NCBI GenBank assembly: GCA_018894105.1
Contig: CM032122.1
Location: 33,387,404-33,451,403 of the forward strand
From: Jacaranda mimosifolia
Lineage: Eukaryota > Streptophyta > Magnoliopsida > Lamiales > Bignoniaceae
Length of the DNA: 64,000 bases
Direction of reading: 5' to 3'
Shown: positions 11,643 to 23,504 of the stretch, piece after piece
Layout of the letters: each line of letters opens with the position of its first letter
Position numbering within the stretch: the stretch's first letter is position 1
Notes under the pieces: model-generated
Databases searched by the model: none
The model's input: only the letters and a program-made list of their open reading frames with translations
Told to the model about the DNA's origin: nothing
Translations under genes and position numbers: made by a program

Positions 11643-12509
11643 ATGAACTCTTTGTGATTTTGGTATTCAGATCATCAAATGTTGGCTATTGTTAATTTGG
11701 TGATGCTGGAGTACTCCAATGATGCTAGAATTGTTGGATTGTTGAAATTGCTCCTAAATCTTTTTAGATACTCTAATGCCGCTGCTGGTTTTGTTCTATT
11801 GAAGTGATAGGATTGATAGTCTGTTTTATGTTATTTTTTGCTTCTTTTCCCCTAATTTTACAGATATACATTAGGAACTCATTGAAAATTCAAACATCTA
11901 ACATGCACTGTGTGTGTGAAATTAATGCCACTAAACTAAATGGCCACTTGGCAGTTATGTGCTTGGAATTATATTTGTTAGATGGAGGACTCTTCTAAAA
12001 TTCAAGTTTACAATTGTTTTATTAAGTTATATTTATCAGATGAGGAATCTTTTTAAATGTGTTATATGCTTTAAAATTGTAAATTTACGTGCTTGAAACT
12101 ATATTTGTTTGGTGGAGAACTCTTCTAAATCAATTTGTGCTTGATACTTAAAAAAGTTTGTCTCTCATGGATGCTCAATCCATGAAAATGTTTTCATATT
12201 TCCAAAAAGTTATCAAAATATTAATAAATATAATAATTAGTTAACATACGCATTTGCATATATATTAGGAAAGTGCAATAGTGGTAAAATATATATCTCG
12301 TATGCAATGAATAAAATATGTATAAAAATGTTATTATAAGTTATCACAAAAGGATTACATTTTTGTCTTACCTTTTCTTTTCTTTTTTTTTTTTTTGTTT
12401 GTTTTTGTCTTTTGATATATCTCTTGTGTGCATAAACTATTCTTTTTCATTGCGATCATCATGCTTGTATATTCAACTCAAATTAAGATGTTTGTTACCA
12501 AATTTCCAG

Positions 12510-12569
12510 GAGAGGTATGGTTTCGGGATGCAAGGAGATTCAACCGATATTCCTCGTTTGATGAGGTGA
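12510..12569 (+). other. Candidate 20-codon terminal exon, copy 1
   Basis: A polypyrimidine-rich stretch and CCAG at 12,506-12,509 resemble a 3' splice site. The following 60 bases read ERYGFGMQGDSTDIPRLMR then TGA. The tandem copy at 15,095-15,154 has the same splice-like site, the same length and the same stop, with several silent or conservative differences. I do not recognise the peptide. It could be a downstream exon of an NLR transcript or a chance frame; a second frame is open in copy 1 but is interrupted in copy 2. Confidence 0.25.
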
Positions 12570-15094
12570 ACAAATATCGCAATCTTTATCCAGATAGTTT
12601 TGGAGATTGGGAGTGAAAGGATTTTGGTTGAAATCATTGGTGCTTTTGATGGTTAACCACTTGGTTATTTACTTAAATTTTATGTTTATTTGCTGGGATG
12701 ATTCATTTGATTTCTAGGATGATATCTTATTATTAATCACTTAATTTACAATGCTGTGGATGGATAAAGTTACTTGGAAAATCATGTATTTGGTTTTTAA
12801 TGTTATTTGATGAGCTATAATTGGTGAACAAATCTGGTTTTTCTTTTTTTTTTTTTCTTCTTCTTTTTTCCTTTTTTCCTTTTCTTTTGGGTGTTATCAG
12901 TTAATGGTTCACTTTGTTTAGATGCTTCCTAACTCCTAAATAATAGTTGCTCTCAGAAATTGAGGTCCTATTTTACTTTTTCTAACATGATTTTTCTTGT
13001 TTTTTTGAAGATTTAATAATATGATTGGCATGTAGGAATGAAATGAGAATAGAATGGACATTACCAAATTTATTTCTAAATCTATGGTTGGTGTATATAA
13101 TTTAAAAATAAGAATCCTCATTTTTGTAGGAAATCTTTATTCCCAAAAGTATAGGTTTAGCTATTCCTTCCTTTCTGCATGAATTTAGCTATTCGTAGTT
13201 TATTAATTAAGAATAAATTTATTTTTGTACTTGATAAAATTACCTTATAATATTTAGTAAAAGAATTCTAAATCATCACAAAAATCATTTATATCTCCTT
13301 AATGGTATTTTCGTCTCTACAAGGATTTCTTTCATAATTTTCAAACTTCAGTAAAAGAAAAATTAACCAGATATCGCATCTTTTTTTTTATTTTAACCCT
13401 AAAAATCAATATTACTTCCGATAAATCATAATCTTTGCCATACATTTTCACGAAATAAAAAATTAAAGATTATATAAAAAGCATAAAATTATAAGATATA
13501 AATAATTTATTAATAAAATATTTTATTTTAATAATTTTATACAGAAGGATAATTTGGCCATTGAAAACACTTTCATTTCATTCCTGACTAGCTATATTAG
13601 ATATAAAGCATTTGGCTAGCTAGATAATTGAATTAGGATAAGGTAGTTGATAGTGCTAACTTCTAAAAATCATAATGCATGTAACTTTTTGCGTAGTTAG
13701 TCTAAGCACTAACCTCTGTTTAATTTGTAATTAATAAATGGTAAAAGCATTGCACATCGAAAAGACTAGTGAAAGGACAAAATTGGCCTTTCTAGTGAAT
13801 GGAAGTGAATTAAGAATGGATTGAAGGTGATTGGAATTAGAAGGTCTGATCTTGATGCCAAAAAAGAGAAGATTAGGTACTGACTTTTACAACTTGATGA
13901 AGAAAAGCCAGGTTATGCAGAAACTATAAATATGCCAATTACTACCAAAAAAATTAAGTATTTATTACCGGAAAATTGTTATGAAATTAATTCAATAACT
14001 ATGACTATAAATTTCACAGTAAATATAATTTTTTAAATAATAAATAACAAAAATTATTAATTATCAATTCATAATACTTTTTGTTGGAAGCATAAGAGGT
14101 CGATTAGCTATGTATTATTTTTAGAAAAAAATTTATATATAAAGAAAGGATAATCATCAGTTAGGAATAGTTGTAGCGAGGGTTAACTATGAAAATATGT
14201 AATTAATATGCCAATTATGTCTCCTTGGTGTAAGATATCTTTTATTTTTAATCAACACATATATACATATATATATATATATATGAACTATATATTTGTG
14301 ATTTTGCTATTCAGAATTAGATGTTGGCTATTTTTAATGTTGGTGATCTTGGGGTACTCCAATGATACTAGAATTGTTGGAATTACTCCTAAATCTTGTG
14401 ACTGATGCTTTAGATACTCTAATGCCGCTGCTGGTTTTGTTCTACTGAAGTGATATGATTGATATTCTGTTTTGTATTTTTTTTATCCCTACATGAGGAG
14501 TTCATTGAAAATTCAAATATGTAGTCCTGCACTTTATGTGTGAAATTAATGCCATTGAACCAAATGGCCAAAGTTATGTGCTTGGAATTACTTTTGTTAG
14601 ATGGAGGACTCTTCTAAAATGTAAATTTAGAACTGTTTTATACCTTAGAATTGTAAATTATACTTTTTAGATTGAGGAATCTTCTAAAATATATTTTATG
14701 CTTTAGAGTTGTAAGCTTGTGTGCTTGAAATTATATTTGTCTGATGGAGGACTATATTAAATTCAATTTGTGCTTTATTTTGTTGCACATGAACATTGGA
14801 TCCATGGATATCTTTTTAGATTTTCAAATTTTTTTGAAAATATTAATAAATATAATAATTAGTTAAACACGTGTTTGCATATATCTATATATATTTCATA
14901 TGCAATGAACAAAATATATATAAAAATGTTATTATAAGTTATCACAAGAGAATTACATTTTTGGCTTACCTTTTTTTTTTTTGGGTATATCTCTTGTGTG
15001 TGCATGAACTATATATATATATATATATTATTGCGACCGTCATGCTTCTATTTATTCAACTCAAATTGAAGTGTTTATTATTCCAAATGTTCAG

Positions 15095-15154
15095 GAGAGG
15101 AAGGGTTTTGGAATGCAAGGAGGTTCAGCTGATATTCCTCGTTTGTTGAGGTGA
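15095..15154 (+). other. Candidate 20-codon terminal exon, copy 2
   Basis: TTCAG at 15,090-15,094 precedes 60 bases reading ERKGFGMQGGSADIPRLLR then TGA. Compared with copy 1, the GFGMQG and DIPRL cores are kept and the changes are T-to-A, D-to-G, M-to-L and Y-to-K. Conservation of length, frame and stop is suggestive only; the sequence is short and the function is unknown. Confidence 0.25.
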
Positions 15155-15700
15155 ACAAATATCATGATCTCTATCCAGATAGATTGGACTAAAAAGATTT
15201 TGGTTGAAATCGTTTGGTGCTTCTCACGGTTAACCACTTGGTTATTTGCTTAAATTTAACGTTTATTTGCTGGGATGAATTCATTTGATTTCTAGGATGA
15301 CATTTTATTATTAATCACTTAATTTACAATGATGTGGATGGTTAAAATGACTTGTTGGATATCATGCATTTGGTTTTTAATATTATTTAATGAGCTATAT
15401 TTGGTGAACAAATGTCTCTCTCTCTCTCTCTGTTATCAATTAATGGTTCACTTTGTTTAGATCCTTCCTAACTCCTAAATAATATTTGCTCTCAGAAATC
15501 GTGGTCCTACTTTGCTTTTTCTAACATGATTTTTCTTTGTTTTTGTGAATATCTAATGGTATGATTGGTATGTCGAAAATAGATTGGAATGAAATGAATG
15601 TTCACAAGTCTGTTCCTAAGTTTATATTTGGTATAATTTAAGAATAGAAATTCTCATTCTTGTAAGAATTTTCTTAAAAGTATAGGTATAGTCATTTCGT

Positions 15701-15717
15701 CCCCCCCCCCCCCCCCC
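15701..15717. repeat. 17-bp poly-C tract
   Basis: 17 consecutive C residues near the end of the second tandem copy; see also 2,261-2,279. Confidence 0.95.
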
Positions 15718-15984
15718 TAGATTTAACTGTTTGCAGTCTATTAGGAATGAACTTACTTTTTATTTTATTTTATTTAACAAATTACTCTTTGATATTTAAT
15801 AAAAAAAATTCCAAACCATAAAAAAAAATCCACTTATATATATCTCTTTAATGTATCTTCCTCTTTATAGGGAATTATTTCATAATTTTCAAACTCCAGT
15901 AAAAGAAAATTTAACTAAGTGCATGATTTTTCTATCTTAATATCAAAATTAAAAGAATTGAAATGTGTTATTTCTAAATCATTA

Positions 15985-17081
15985 CAAGTGGGGGCTATAA
16001 TAGCAAAATTACCCCATAGTTGGAATGATTATAGAAAGAAAATGCTTCATACAACCGAAGATTTTACTTTGGAATAGTTTGCAAAGCATTTAAGGATCGA
16101 GGAGGACACTCAAAATTTGCCAAGAAGGCATGCTAAAACTTTCTCCAAAGTAAACTACGTGGATGAAAAGAAGCCTAGTTCAGGAGGAAAGAAATATGGA
16201 GAAGACGTGCCTAAAGGAAAGAAAAGGAACTTCCAGGAGACTGTTGGTTCTGAAAAAAAAAAATACAAGGCCAATAAATCATGCTATAATTGTGGGAAAA
16301 AAGGTCATCTTAAATGTAATTGTCGCTACAGAAAGAAGCAGAGGACAAAAAATACTAATAGTGCAAATATGGTTGATAAAGAGAACGCTGTTGTTGCCAT
16401 GATTTCTGATTTGCACATTGGTATGATCACTGAGTTGAACATGACTGCTTCAACAAAGTCTCCTGACTGGTGGTACAATTCTGGTGCTAGTGTCTATGTG
16501 TGCAATAACCAAGCACTATTCAAGACCTTGGAGAAGGTTGATGAAGGGCAAGAAGTGATGACGGGAAACGGTAACACTGGTAAGATGCTTGGCAAGGGCA
16601 CTGTTGAACTATCTTTTACTTTTGGAAAGAAATTAGTACTAGTCAATGTTCTTTTTGTTCCCCAAGTTAGGAAAAACCTTGCATCTGCAAATTTGTTGTG
16701 TAAGGAAGGATTTGAGGTTGTTTTAGAGTTTGATAAGGTTGTATTTTCTAAGAATGGTACCTTTGTTGGCAAAGCCTACTCTTGTGATGGCATGTTCAAA
16801 TTGAGTGTTACTAATAAAATGAATGATTCGGCTTACTTTGTTGACTCTTTTTCTTTTTAATTTATGGCATGGTAGATTGACACATGTTAACTTTGGTTAT
16901 ATTAAGTATATGTCAAAGCATGGTTTAATTTCTTGTAATGATACTAGTAGTGAAAAGTTTGAAATATGTATACAAGCAAAAATGACTAAGAAACCATTTC
17001 CTTATGTTCAAAAATCTTCTGAATTATTAGAACTTATTCATTCAGATATATGTGAATTAAATGAAATTTTGATTAGAGAAG
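15985..17081 (+). pseudogene. Copia gag C-terminus, protease and pre-integrase (partial)
   Basis: The frame begins within gag (KLPHSWNDYRKKML at about 16,003) and has a TAG near 16,075. The main frame (16,117-16,860) holds a CX2CX4HX4C zinc knuckle (Cys56, Cys59, His64, Cys69), which binds RNA in the capsid. It is followed by the aspartic protease, whose active site reads WWYNSGAS: Asn121 replaces the catalytic Asp of DSGA, so the protease should be inactive. A shifted frame (16,823-17,081) continues with the pre-integrase motif LWHGRLTHVN and part of the HHCC zinc site (CIQAK), ending at LIHSDICEL, where the Tat-type element cuts in. Confidence 0.9.
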
Positions 17082-18068
17082 TGTAGACATATTAAATTTT
17101 TGACCAATTGAGAAGTGACACATGTAAAATAATATATTAAATATTAATTTAAAATTTTCTATTTAAATTTTTGGAATATATTAAATTTAATTCCAAAAAA
17201 TAAATAGTTAATTTTAATTAATAATTTAATATTTATTTTATATTCAAATCAAGTATTGACACGTGTCAAAGATGGAGTGTTTGTATCTCTGGACCAATCA
17301 AATTAAAGATATTTGACATTGATATTATTTTTTAATATTAAATATTATCAAATCAAATATATATGACATTATCTCTTGATATTTGATAACATCTTATCGA
17401 AGAGATAACCTTTAAAGGATTTCAATTTAATCAGAAGTCTTCCATCAAACACCTATATAAAGGGGTGATTCTAGCTCATTTGACATAGTGCAAAAATTCC
17501 GGCAGACGAGGGAAACTTTGAAGGAGTCCAGCAATTCTCTCAAGCAAATTCAAGGAGATCCACGATATTCAAGGCGTTCTTCACGGAATCCATATGTTTT
17601 TGGCATTTGATTTGAGATTAAGGTGCGAAGCCCTCGAATTGGCATTATTCTCGTTCAAGGAGATCCATGATGTTTAAGGTGTTCTTTGCGAAATTCATAT
17701 ATTTTTGGCGTTTGATTCGAGATTAAGGTGCGAAGCCTCCCGAATTGGCGTTATTCTACTCAAATCAAATTTAAAGGAGATCCACGACGTTCAAGGTATT
17801 CTTCGCGGAATCCATATATTTTTTGCGTTTGATTGGAGATTAAAGTGCGAAATTGGCGTTATTCTATTCAAATCAAATTCAAAGGAGATCCATGACGTTT
17901 AAGGCGTTTTCCGCGGAGCTCAAGATTATATTTGGAAGGAAAGAATAAGAGGATTAGATTGGAGATAGAATCCATAGTTGATAAATTGATTTTGATTTTA
18001 ATTTTATTTGTACAATTTTTTCTTGTTTTGTAATTTTATTTTTGCAGACAAGAAAATTTTTTGTTACA
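17082..18068 (+). repeat. 5' LTR of the Tat-type element
   Basis: 987 bp, TG...CA ends. It contains an intact TATA box (CTATATAAAGG, 17,453-17,463). From 17,549 it carries about 3.3 tandem units of 108-117 bp, each beginning GGAGATCCA and containing GAGATTAAGGTGCGAAGCC or a close variant. Transcription probably starts about 30 bases after the TATA box. Confidence 0.95.
17453..17463 (+). promoter_or_regulatory. TATA box in the Tat-type 5' LTR
   Basis: CTATATAAAGG sits 370 bp into the LTR. The corresponding site in the 3' LTR (about 30,212) reads CTACATAAAGG, so only the 5' copy keeps the consensus. Confidence 0.6.
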
Positions 18069-18073
18069 AATTT

Positions 18074-18090
18074 TGGCATGCCCAGTGGGA
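18074..18090 (+). other. Primer-binding site of the Tat-type element
   Basis: TGGCATGCCCAGTGGGA begins five bases after the 5' LTR, where a tRNA 3' end would prime minus-strand synthesis. The TGGC... start is usual for the Tat/Athila branch; I did not assign the tRNA. Confidence 0.65.
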
Positions 18091-18136
18091 CTTTCTCTAC
18101 CTCTCATCTCTTTCCTTCATCAAAGATTGAAGTATC

Positions 18137-19960
18137 ATGGCCACCAACAAGACTATTGCATTGAAGATGACTACCTTAAATTCCATAAATGCTAGAGCAA
18201 GAAGTGTTGGCATCACCCCAAGGAATATGTCCAAAAAGTCGCAATCATCTTCAGAGGTAAATCATTCACTTGAAGTTGTGGAAAAGGCATTGTTGCATGC
18301 TATTGATACTAATAAAGGTGGTGGAGACTCAAAGGAAGAATCAACAGCATCCGCTTATCGCTCAACCTCAAATTCCCCAAGCATAACGCCAGTAATGGTG
18401 ACAAGTGCTACAACTTTGGATAAACAAATTTCTAATTTGACGATAATTATTGAAGGGCTAGCAAAGCATGTCCAAGAAAAAGATTCTCAAATCTCCAAGT
18501 GGATGAACAAGATGGATAATGCTGAGACTAGTCACGTGATTGAGAAACAAATAGAGGCTCAGGATGAAGTCGAAACATCCACAAAGAGGCAGCTAGTTGA
18601 AAATTAAAAGCCTAAAACAAAGAAACTGCAAGTTTCCACCGATGGACTAATTCCTGTTGACCAGCTAAAGGAGTTTATCATGGGAACTATCAAAGATAAA
18701 TTTGAAGGAAGCTCTAAGTCATTTATGACTTATTCCAAGCCATATACTCAAAGGATTGACAACATAAAGATGCCGATTGGTTATCAGCCACCAAAGTTCC
18801 AGCATTTTGATGGCAAAGGCAATCCAAAACAACATGTGGTTTGTTTCATTGAAACTTGCAACAATACTGGGACACATGGAGATTACCTAGTTAAGCAATT
18901 TGTTCGATCCTTGAAGGGTAATGCTTTTGATTGGTATACTGATTTAGAAGCAGGCTCAATTGATAGTTAGGGGTAATTGGAGCAAGAATTTCTCTATCGT
19001 TTCTACAGCACCCGAAGGATAGTTAGTATGATTGAACTCACCAATTCTCACCAGTGGAAAGAAGAGCCAGTCATTGATTACATTAATCGCTGGAGAAACT
19101 TAAGCATTAATTGCAAAGACAGATTGTCTGAGGCTTCAGCCATCGAGATGTGTATTCAAGGGATGCATTGGGCACTTCGATATATTTTGCAAGGAATCCA
19201 ACCCAAAACATTTGAAGAGTTGGCTACTCGAGCCTATGATATAGAGTTAAGCATGCTTGCTAGCAGAGTAGAAGGGCCACCAATTCAAGAGCCTCATAAG
19301 TCTAAAGAAAAGCAAGAATTCAAGAAAGGGGGCAAACCTCTTGCTAAGGTGCAGGGTAAAGAAGCTATAGTGGTGAATGCAACACCTATCAAGTTTTGTA
19401 AGAAATCAAAAAGCACAAAGGATGAAAGGAAGGATGTCTCCTAAGAAAGAGGGCAAATAAAATTAACTTTAAAGGAAATCCAGGCTAAGACATACCCATT
19501 CCTCAATTCTGATATCTTTGGAATATTTGATGATTTGCTAAATGCAAATCTCATTGAATTACCTGAAATGAAGCAACATGAAGAAGCTGGGAAAATTAAT
19601 GACCCAAAGTATTGCATGTACCATCGGTTAGTGGGTCACCCAATTCATGATTGTTTCGTATTCAAAGACAAAGTGATGCAATTGGCCCGATAAGGGAAAA
19701 TCTCACTTGAGGAGGATAATGCTACCTCAAATCATGCTACTATCGAGATTGAAAAGGATATACTTGGTGATCACGACAGTGACATTGCGTGCTACATGAT
19801 ATGTGAAGAAAAGATTTCCTCTAGTGAAGCATGTTTATCTGATGAAGAAAATCATGATGTAACTGAGGAGTGTATGTCGGCAATGACTTTCACTGATGAA
19901 GATTTGTTGCTTGGTTCCAAGCCTCATAACAGGCCATGGAGGCTCTGCAGTTAATATTTT
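18137..19960 (+). pseudogene. Tat-type gag
   Basis: The structural capsid/nucleocapsid precursor begins at ATG 18,137. The N-terminal part (to 18,604) is Ser/Thr/Lys-rich with a coiled-coil-like stretch. After a TAA, 18,680-19,444 holds the retrotransposon gag core ([34 protein letters not shown]). A CX2HX6-7HX3-4C-like nucleocapsid motif (CMYHRLVGHPIHDC, about 19,617) typical of Tat elements follows. Stops at 18,605, 18,968, 18,974, 19,442 and 19,691 interrupt the frame. Continuity across these stops in one or two frames argues for point decay rather than rearrangement. Confidence 0.85.
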
Positions 19961-21135
19961 GCCATTGTGTGTGATAAAGGATTTAGCAATTTCCATGGAT
20001 GAGTTGACAAACATTCGCTTAATGATCCAATGGTTCAGTTAAGGGGGGCAAAGGGCTCTTGGAATAATAAGGGTAAAGTTATTAATTGACGATATGTTGT
20101 CAACGACATTATTTCATGTCATAGATGCTAAGACATCATACAATATGCTTTTAGGCCAACCTTGGTTACATGAAAATGGTGTAGTTCCTTCTACTTGACA
20201 CCAATGTTTCAAGTATTGTCGAGAAGGTGTGGTAAAGAAAGTGCTTGGAGATAGCAAACCTTTCACTGAAGCTGAATCACACTTAGCGGATGCCAAATAC
20301 TACACCGAAAGTATGAAAACCTCCAAGGCTAAAGAACAAGAGGAATCTAAGCAACAAGATGATCCTGATGGAGGAAACAATGTTAAAGACTTGACTCCAG
20401 CATGCAGCGGTAAAGATCACATAAAGAGAGAGTCACCTTTGGTAGGATTTGAGTCTTGAAAGAATTGACATTTCGTCTAACCAAGCTTGATGCGAAGAAG
20501 CCATCCCTTCAACTGCTAAAAGGGTTTGTTCGCGCAACTCAAGGAGTCGAGAAGAAACACGGAGAATCTCTGCATCTTCAAAATAAGAGTTGCTTTGATT
20601 TAAAAGCTTGTAAACTTCTTGTCGAAGTCGGATACAATCCACAAGAACATTCCATTTTTGGAAAACTCCATCCTGAGGCTTCTGGAAAGCAAGCGTATGG
20701 GCTTAACACTACCCAAAAGATGTTGAAGGAAAATGGTCATGGTGTTCAAAGCTCTCGAACGGGACTTGGATTTTTCCCTCAAAATCCTATTCGTATTGCG
20801 ATTAGGAAAGCCAGTAGTAATCATATAGTTGGAGAGGAATTTTCCTCAACAAATGATGTTTTGATGAAAATGGGAAGAAAGTCCTGTGAATCTTAGTTTT
20901 TGATAGACTTGGAAAGTGGCTGCATAAAAGAGCCCATAATCGGAGATTGAATTCATCCAAAATGCCAAAGTATTTGAAGTGAGTTAGCGAGCCAAAAAAG
21001 CTAAGGAGTTCAATTCCTTCACGCATAAAGTGGTGCTCTATTTTGAATATATCATGTAGTAGAACCTTGAAGGTTAAACTGCAAACTATTATCTTCATAT
21101 GAACTCAAAAGGATGAAGAAGACGATAGAGAAAGT
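19961..21135 (+). pseudogene. Tat-type protease and PR-RT linker
   Basis: Around 19,935-20,220 the translation resembles a retroviral-type aspartic protease, with an ILPLCVIKDL start and the late conserved [17 protein letters not shown] followed by HQC.KY, the usual end of Tat proteases. The catalytic Asp-Thr/Ser-Gly cannot be placed with confidence because of frame damage near 20,000. The linker (20,229-20,896) has no recognised domain beyond GLGF..NPI, similar to other Tat elements. Several stops occur (20,199, 20,457, 20,894). Confidence 0.65.
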
Positions 21136-22880
21136 GTGGCCTCTTCATTTCATATTATTGATAGTACTAGTCGACCAACTCATCAAAATGCTATAGATCG
21201 TTTTTTCAAGCAAATCTCCAGGCTTGTCCACAATGGTTACATAAGTGAGAAAGATGGCATCATGAAGGCAATCTATATAAGAAGAAGGGGTGGACAAACA
21301 AGGGCATGTATGGAATTCAATAAGACTGAGCCCGTGGAAAATGATATTGTGCTAGCATACCATATTACTTTGAGTGAAGAAATTTTGACTGAAGAAGAAG
21401 ATGCTGAAATTGCTCTTCCTGAGTTCGAAAAAGGTGTTAAGGTTACTGTAGATGAATTGAAAGAGATCAATTTAAGTGGTGTCAATGACCCTTGGCCTAT
21501 CTACGTTAGTGCTTCGTTGACTGCTGAGGAAGAAGAAATATATGTTTAGTTATTACATGAATTCAAAGATGTATTTGCATGGTTGTACAAAGAGATGTCT
21601 GGGTTAGATCTAAAGGTGACAGTCCATCACCGATCAGTAAAGAAAGGAACTCATCCAGTCAAACAAGCTCAACGGCGGTTTCGCCCCAAACTGATTTCTT
21701 TAATTGAAGCTGAAGTGAACAAGCTCATCGAGGTTGGGTTTATTCGAGAAGCCAAGTATCCAACATGAATTTCCAGCATTGTCCCCGTAAGAAAGAAAAA
21801 TGGCCAGGTTCGAGTTTGTGTTGACTTTAGGGACTTCAATGGTGTTTGTCCTAAGGATGATTTTCCATTGCCCATTGCCGAACTCATGATTGATGCCACC
21901 ATCGGGCATGAAGCACTATCATTTATGGATGGATCATCTGGGTATAATCAAATACATATGTCACCAAAAGATGAGGAGTTGAAGACATTTCGTACTCCTA
22001 AGGGTATATACTGCTATAAAGTGATGCCGTTTGGGTTGAAGAATGCTCGTGCCACATATCAAAGAGCTATGCAGAAGATCTTTGATGATATGCTCCACAA
22101 GAACATTGAATGTTATGTTGATGACATGGTTGTCAAGTCCAACAGGCGAGACGATCATCTCCAAGATTTGAGACAAGTTTTTGAACGCTTGAGAAAATAC
22201 CCACTCAAAATGAACACATTAAAGTGTGCATTTGGTGTTACATCGGGAAGGTTTCTGGGATTCATTGTTCGTCATTGAGATATAGAAATCAAGCAAGCAA
22301 AGATTGATGCAATTTTGAAAATGCCAGAACCTCAAGACATACATTAACTCAAGAGTTTGCAAGGAAAATTAGCTTATCTTTGGAGATTCATATCAAATTT
22401 AGCTGGTAGGTGTCAACCATTTAGCCATTTGATAAAGAAAAGCATTCTATTTGAATGGGATGAAGCTTGTAGCAATGCTTTTAAGAGTATAAAAACTTAT
22501 CTTATGAGTCCTCAATGTTGGTCGCACCAGTACCTGGACGCCCACTAATCCTTTATATCGCTGTACAACAACGTTCCATTGGAGTTATACTAGCACAAAG
22601 AAATGATAAAGGAAAGGAAAATGCCTTGTACTACTTGAGCAGGATGATGATGCCAAATGAGGTGAAATACTCGCCAATTGAGAAAATATGCTTGGCTCTA
22701 ATTTTTGCAATCCAAAAGTTGAAGCATTACTTTCAGGCACATATTGTCCGTCTTTTTTCAAAAGCAAATCCACTAAAATATGTCATGTCAAAACCTGTCA
22801 TCTCTGATAGACTTGCAAGATGGTACCTTTAGTTGCAATAGTTTGAGATTATCTATGTTTCACAGAAGGCAGTAAAAGGG
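21136..22880 (+). pseudogene. Tat-type reverse transcriptase and first RNase H
   Basis: The pre-RT segment (21,136-21,549) ends in an acidic stretch. RT follows: QRRFRPKL, VRKKNGQVRVCVDFRD, DFPLP, FMDGSSGYNQI, MPFGLKNARATYQRAM, and the catalytic YVDD at 22,114-22,125, which is intact. The connection domain (LGFIVRH) and the Ty3-type RNase H (about 22,340-22,830: ILYIAVQQRSIGVIL, ALYYLSRMM, YSPIEKICLALIFA) follow. Stops at 21,547, 21,766, 22,276, 22,345 and 22,831, plus a frameshift near 22,530, disable it. Asp is replaced in the first RH motif (LYIAV in place of LYLAV/D-type forms), but alignment is needed to judge its activity. Confidence 0.9.
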
Positions 22881-22886
22881 TAAGTT

Positions 22887-23504
22887 TTGGTTGACTTCTT
22901 GGCTGATTATCCCATCCCTGCTGAGTGGGAATTATCTGATGATCTACCCAATGAAGATGTCTTGATAGTTGAAATTACACCTCCTTGGAAGATGTACTTT
23001 GATGGAGCATCCCATAGAGAAGGAGCTGGTCCTAGAGTTGTATGCATCACATCTGATGATGAAGTATTACCATATTCCTTCATTTTAACTGAAAATTGTT
23101 CCAACAACGTTGTTGAATATCAAGCTCTTATTATTGGGTTGGAGATGGCAGTTGACATAAAATAATTGCATCTTAAAGTCTATGGAGATTCTAAGTTGGT
23201 GGTCAACCAGTTGCTTGGATTATATGAAGTCAAGAAGCTTAAGTTACTCCCATACTTTAATTATGCAAAAAGACTCATTGGGTGGCTTGGGGATGTAGAA
23301 ATCGAACATATGCCAAGGAAGGAAAATAAGCAAGCTGACGCGTTAGATAAACTCGTGTCTTCACTTGCCATACCTGAAAATGAAGTTCGTATTCCAATAC
23401 GTAGAAGTTGGGTTGTGCCGTCAATTTTTGAGGATGAGGAATATGAAGAAAACGAAAGCCATGTCTATTTGAAGTATGAGAAGTTACTTGACAATCCACG
23501 CTAA
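22887..23504 (+). pseudogene. Second (archaeal-type) RNase H of the Tat lineage
   Basis: A second RNase H lies directly after the first: WKMYFDGASHREGAG (catalytic Asp), NNVVEYQALI (Glu), VYGDSKLVVNQ (Asp), and HMPRKENKQADAL (His/Asp region). All four signature blocks are visible, separated by one TAA at 23,163-23,165. Acquisition of an extra RNase H upstream of integrase is a diagnostic trait of Tat/Ogre Ty3/Gypsy elements and supports the lineage call. Confidence 0.88.

Larger units (their letters stand above)
11095..13385 (+). repeat. NLR 3'-flank tandem segment, copy 1
   Basis: This segment aligns along its length with 13,590-15,950. Shared blocks include AAAGCATTTGGC, TACTCTAATGCCGCTGCTGG, the GGAGGACTCTTCTAAAAT family, CCTCGTTTG, GGTTAACCACTTGGTTATTT and the GGTTCACTTTGTTTAG block. 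Within it a unit of roughly 130 bp containing TTAGATGGAGGACTCTTC or a variant repeats about three times (11,958-12,140). It also contains an (AT)n(AG)n microsatellite at 11,601-11,640. It looks like duplicated 3' untranslated or intronic sequence of the NLR, but no transcript is known to me. Confidence 0.8.
13590..15950 (+). repeat. NLR 3'-flank tandem segment, copy 2
   Basis: Second copy of 11,095-13,385, in the same orientation and separated by about 200 bases. It differs by small indels, an extra 60-bp stretch near 14,640, and a 17-C tract at 15,701-15,717 where copy 1 reads CCTTCCTTTC. No NLR coding sequence lies between the two copies, so only the 3' flank was duplicated, or the coding part has been lost. 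Confidence 0.8.
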
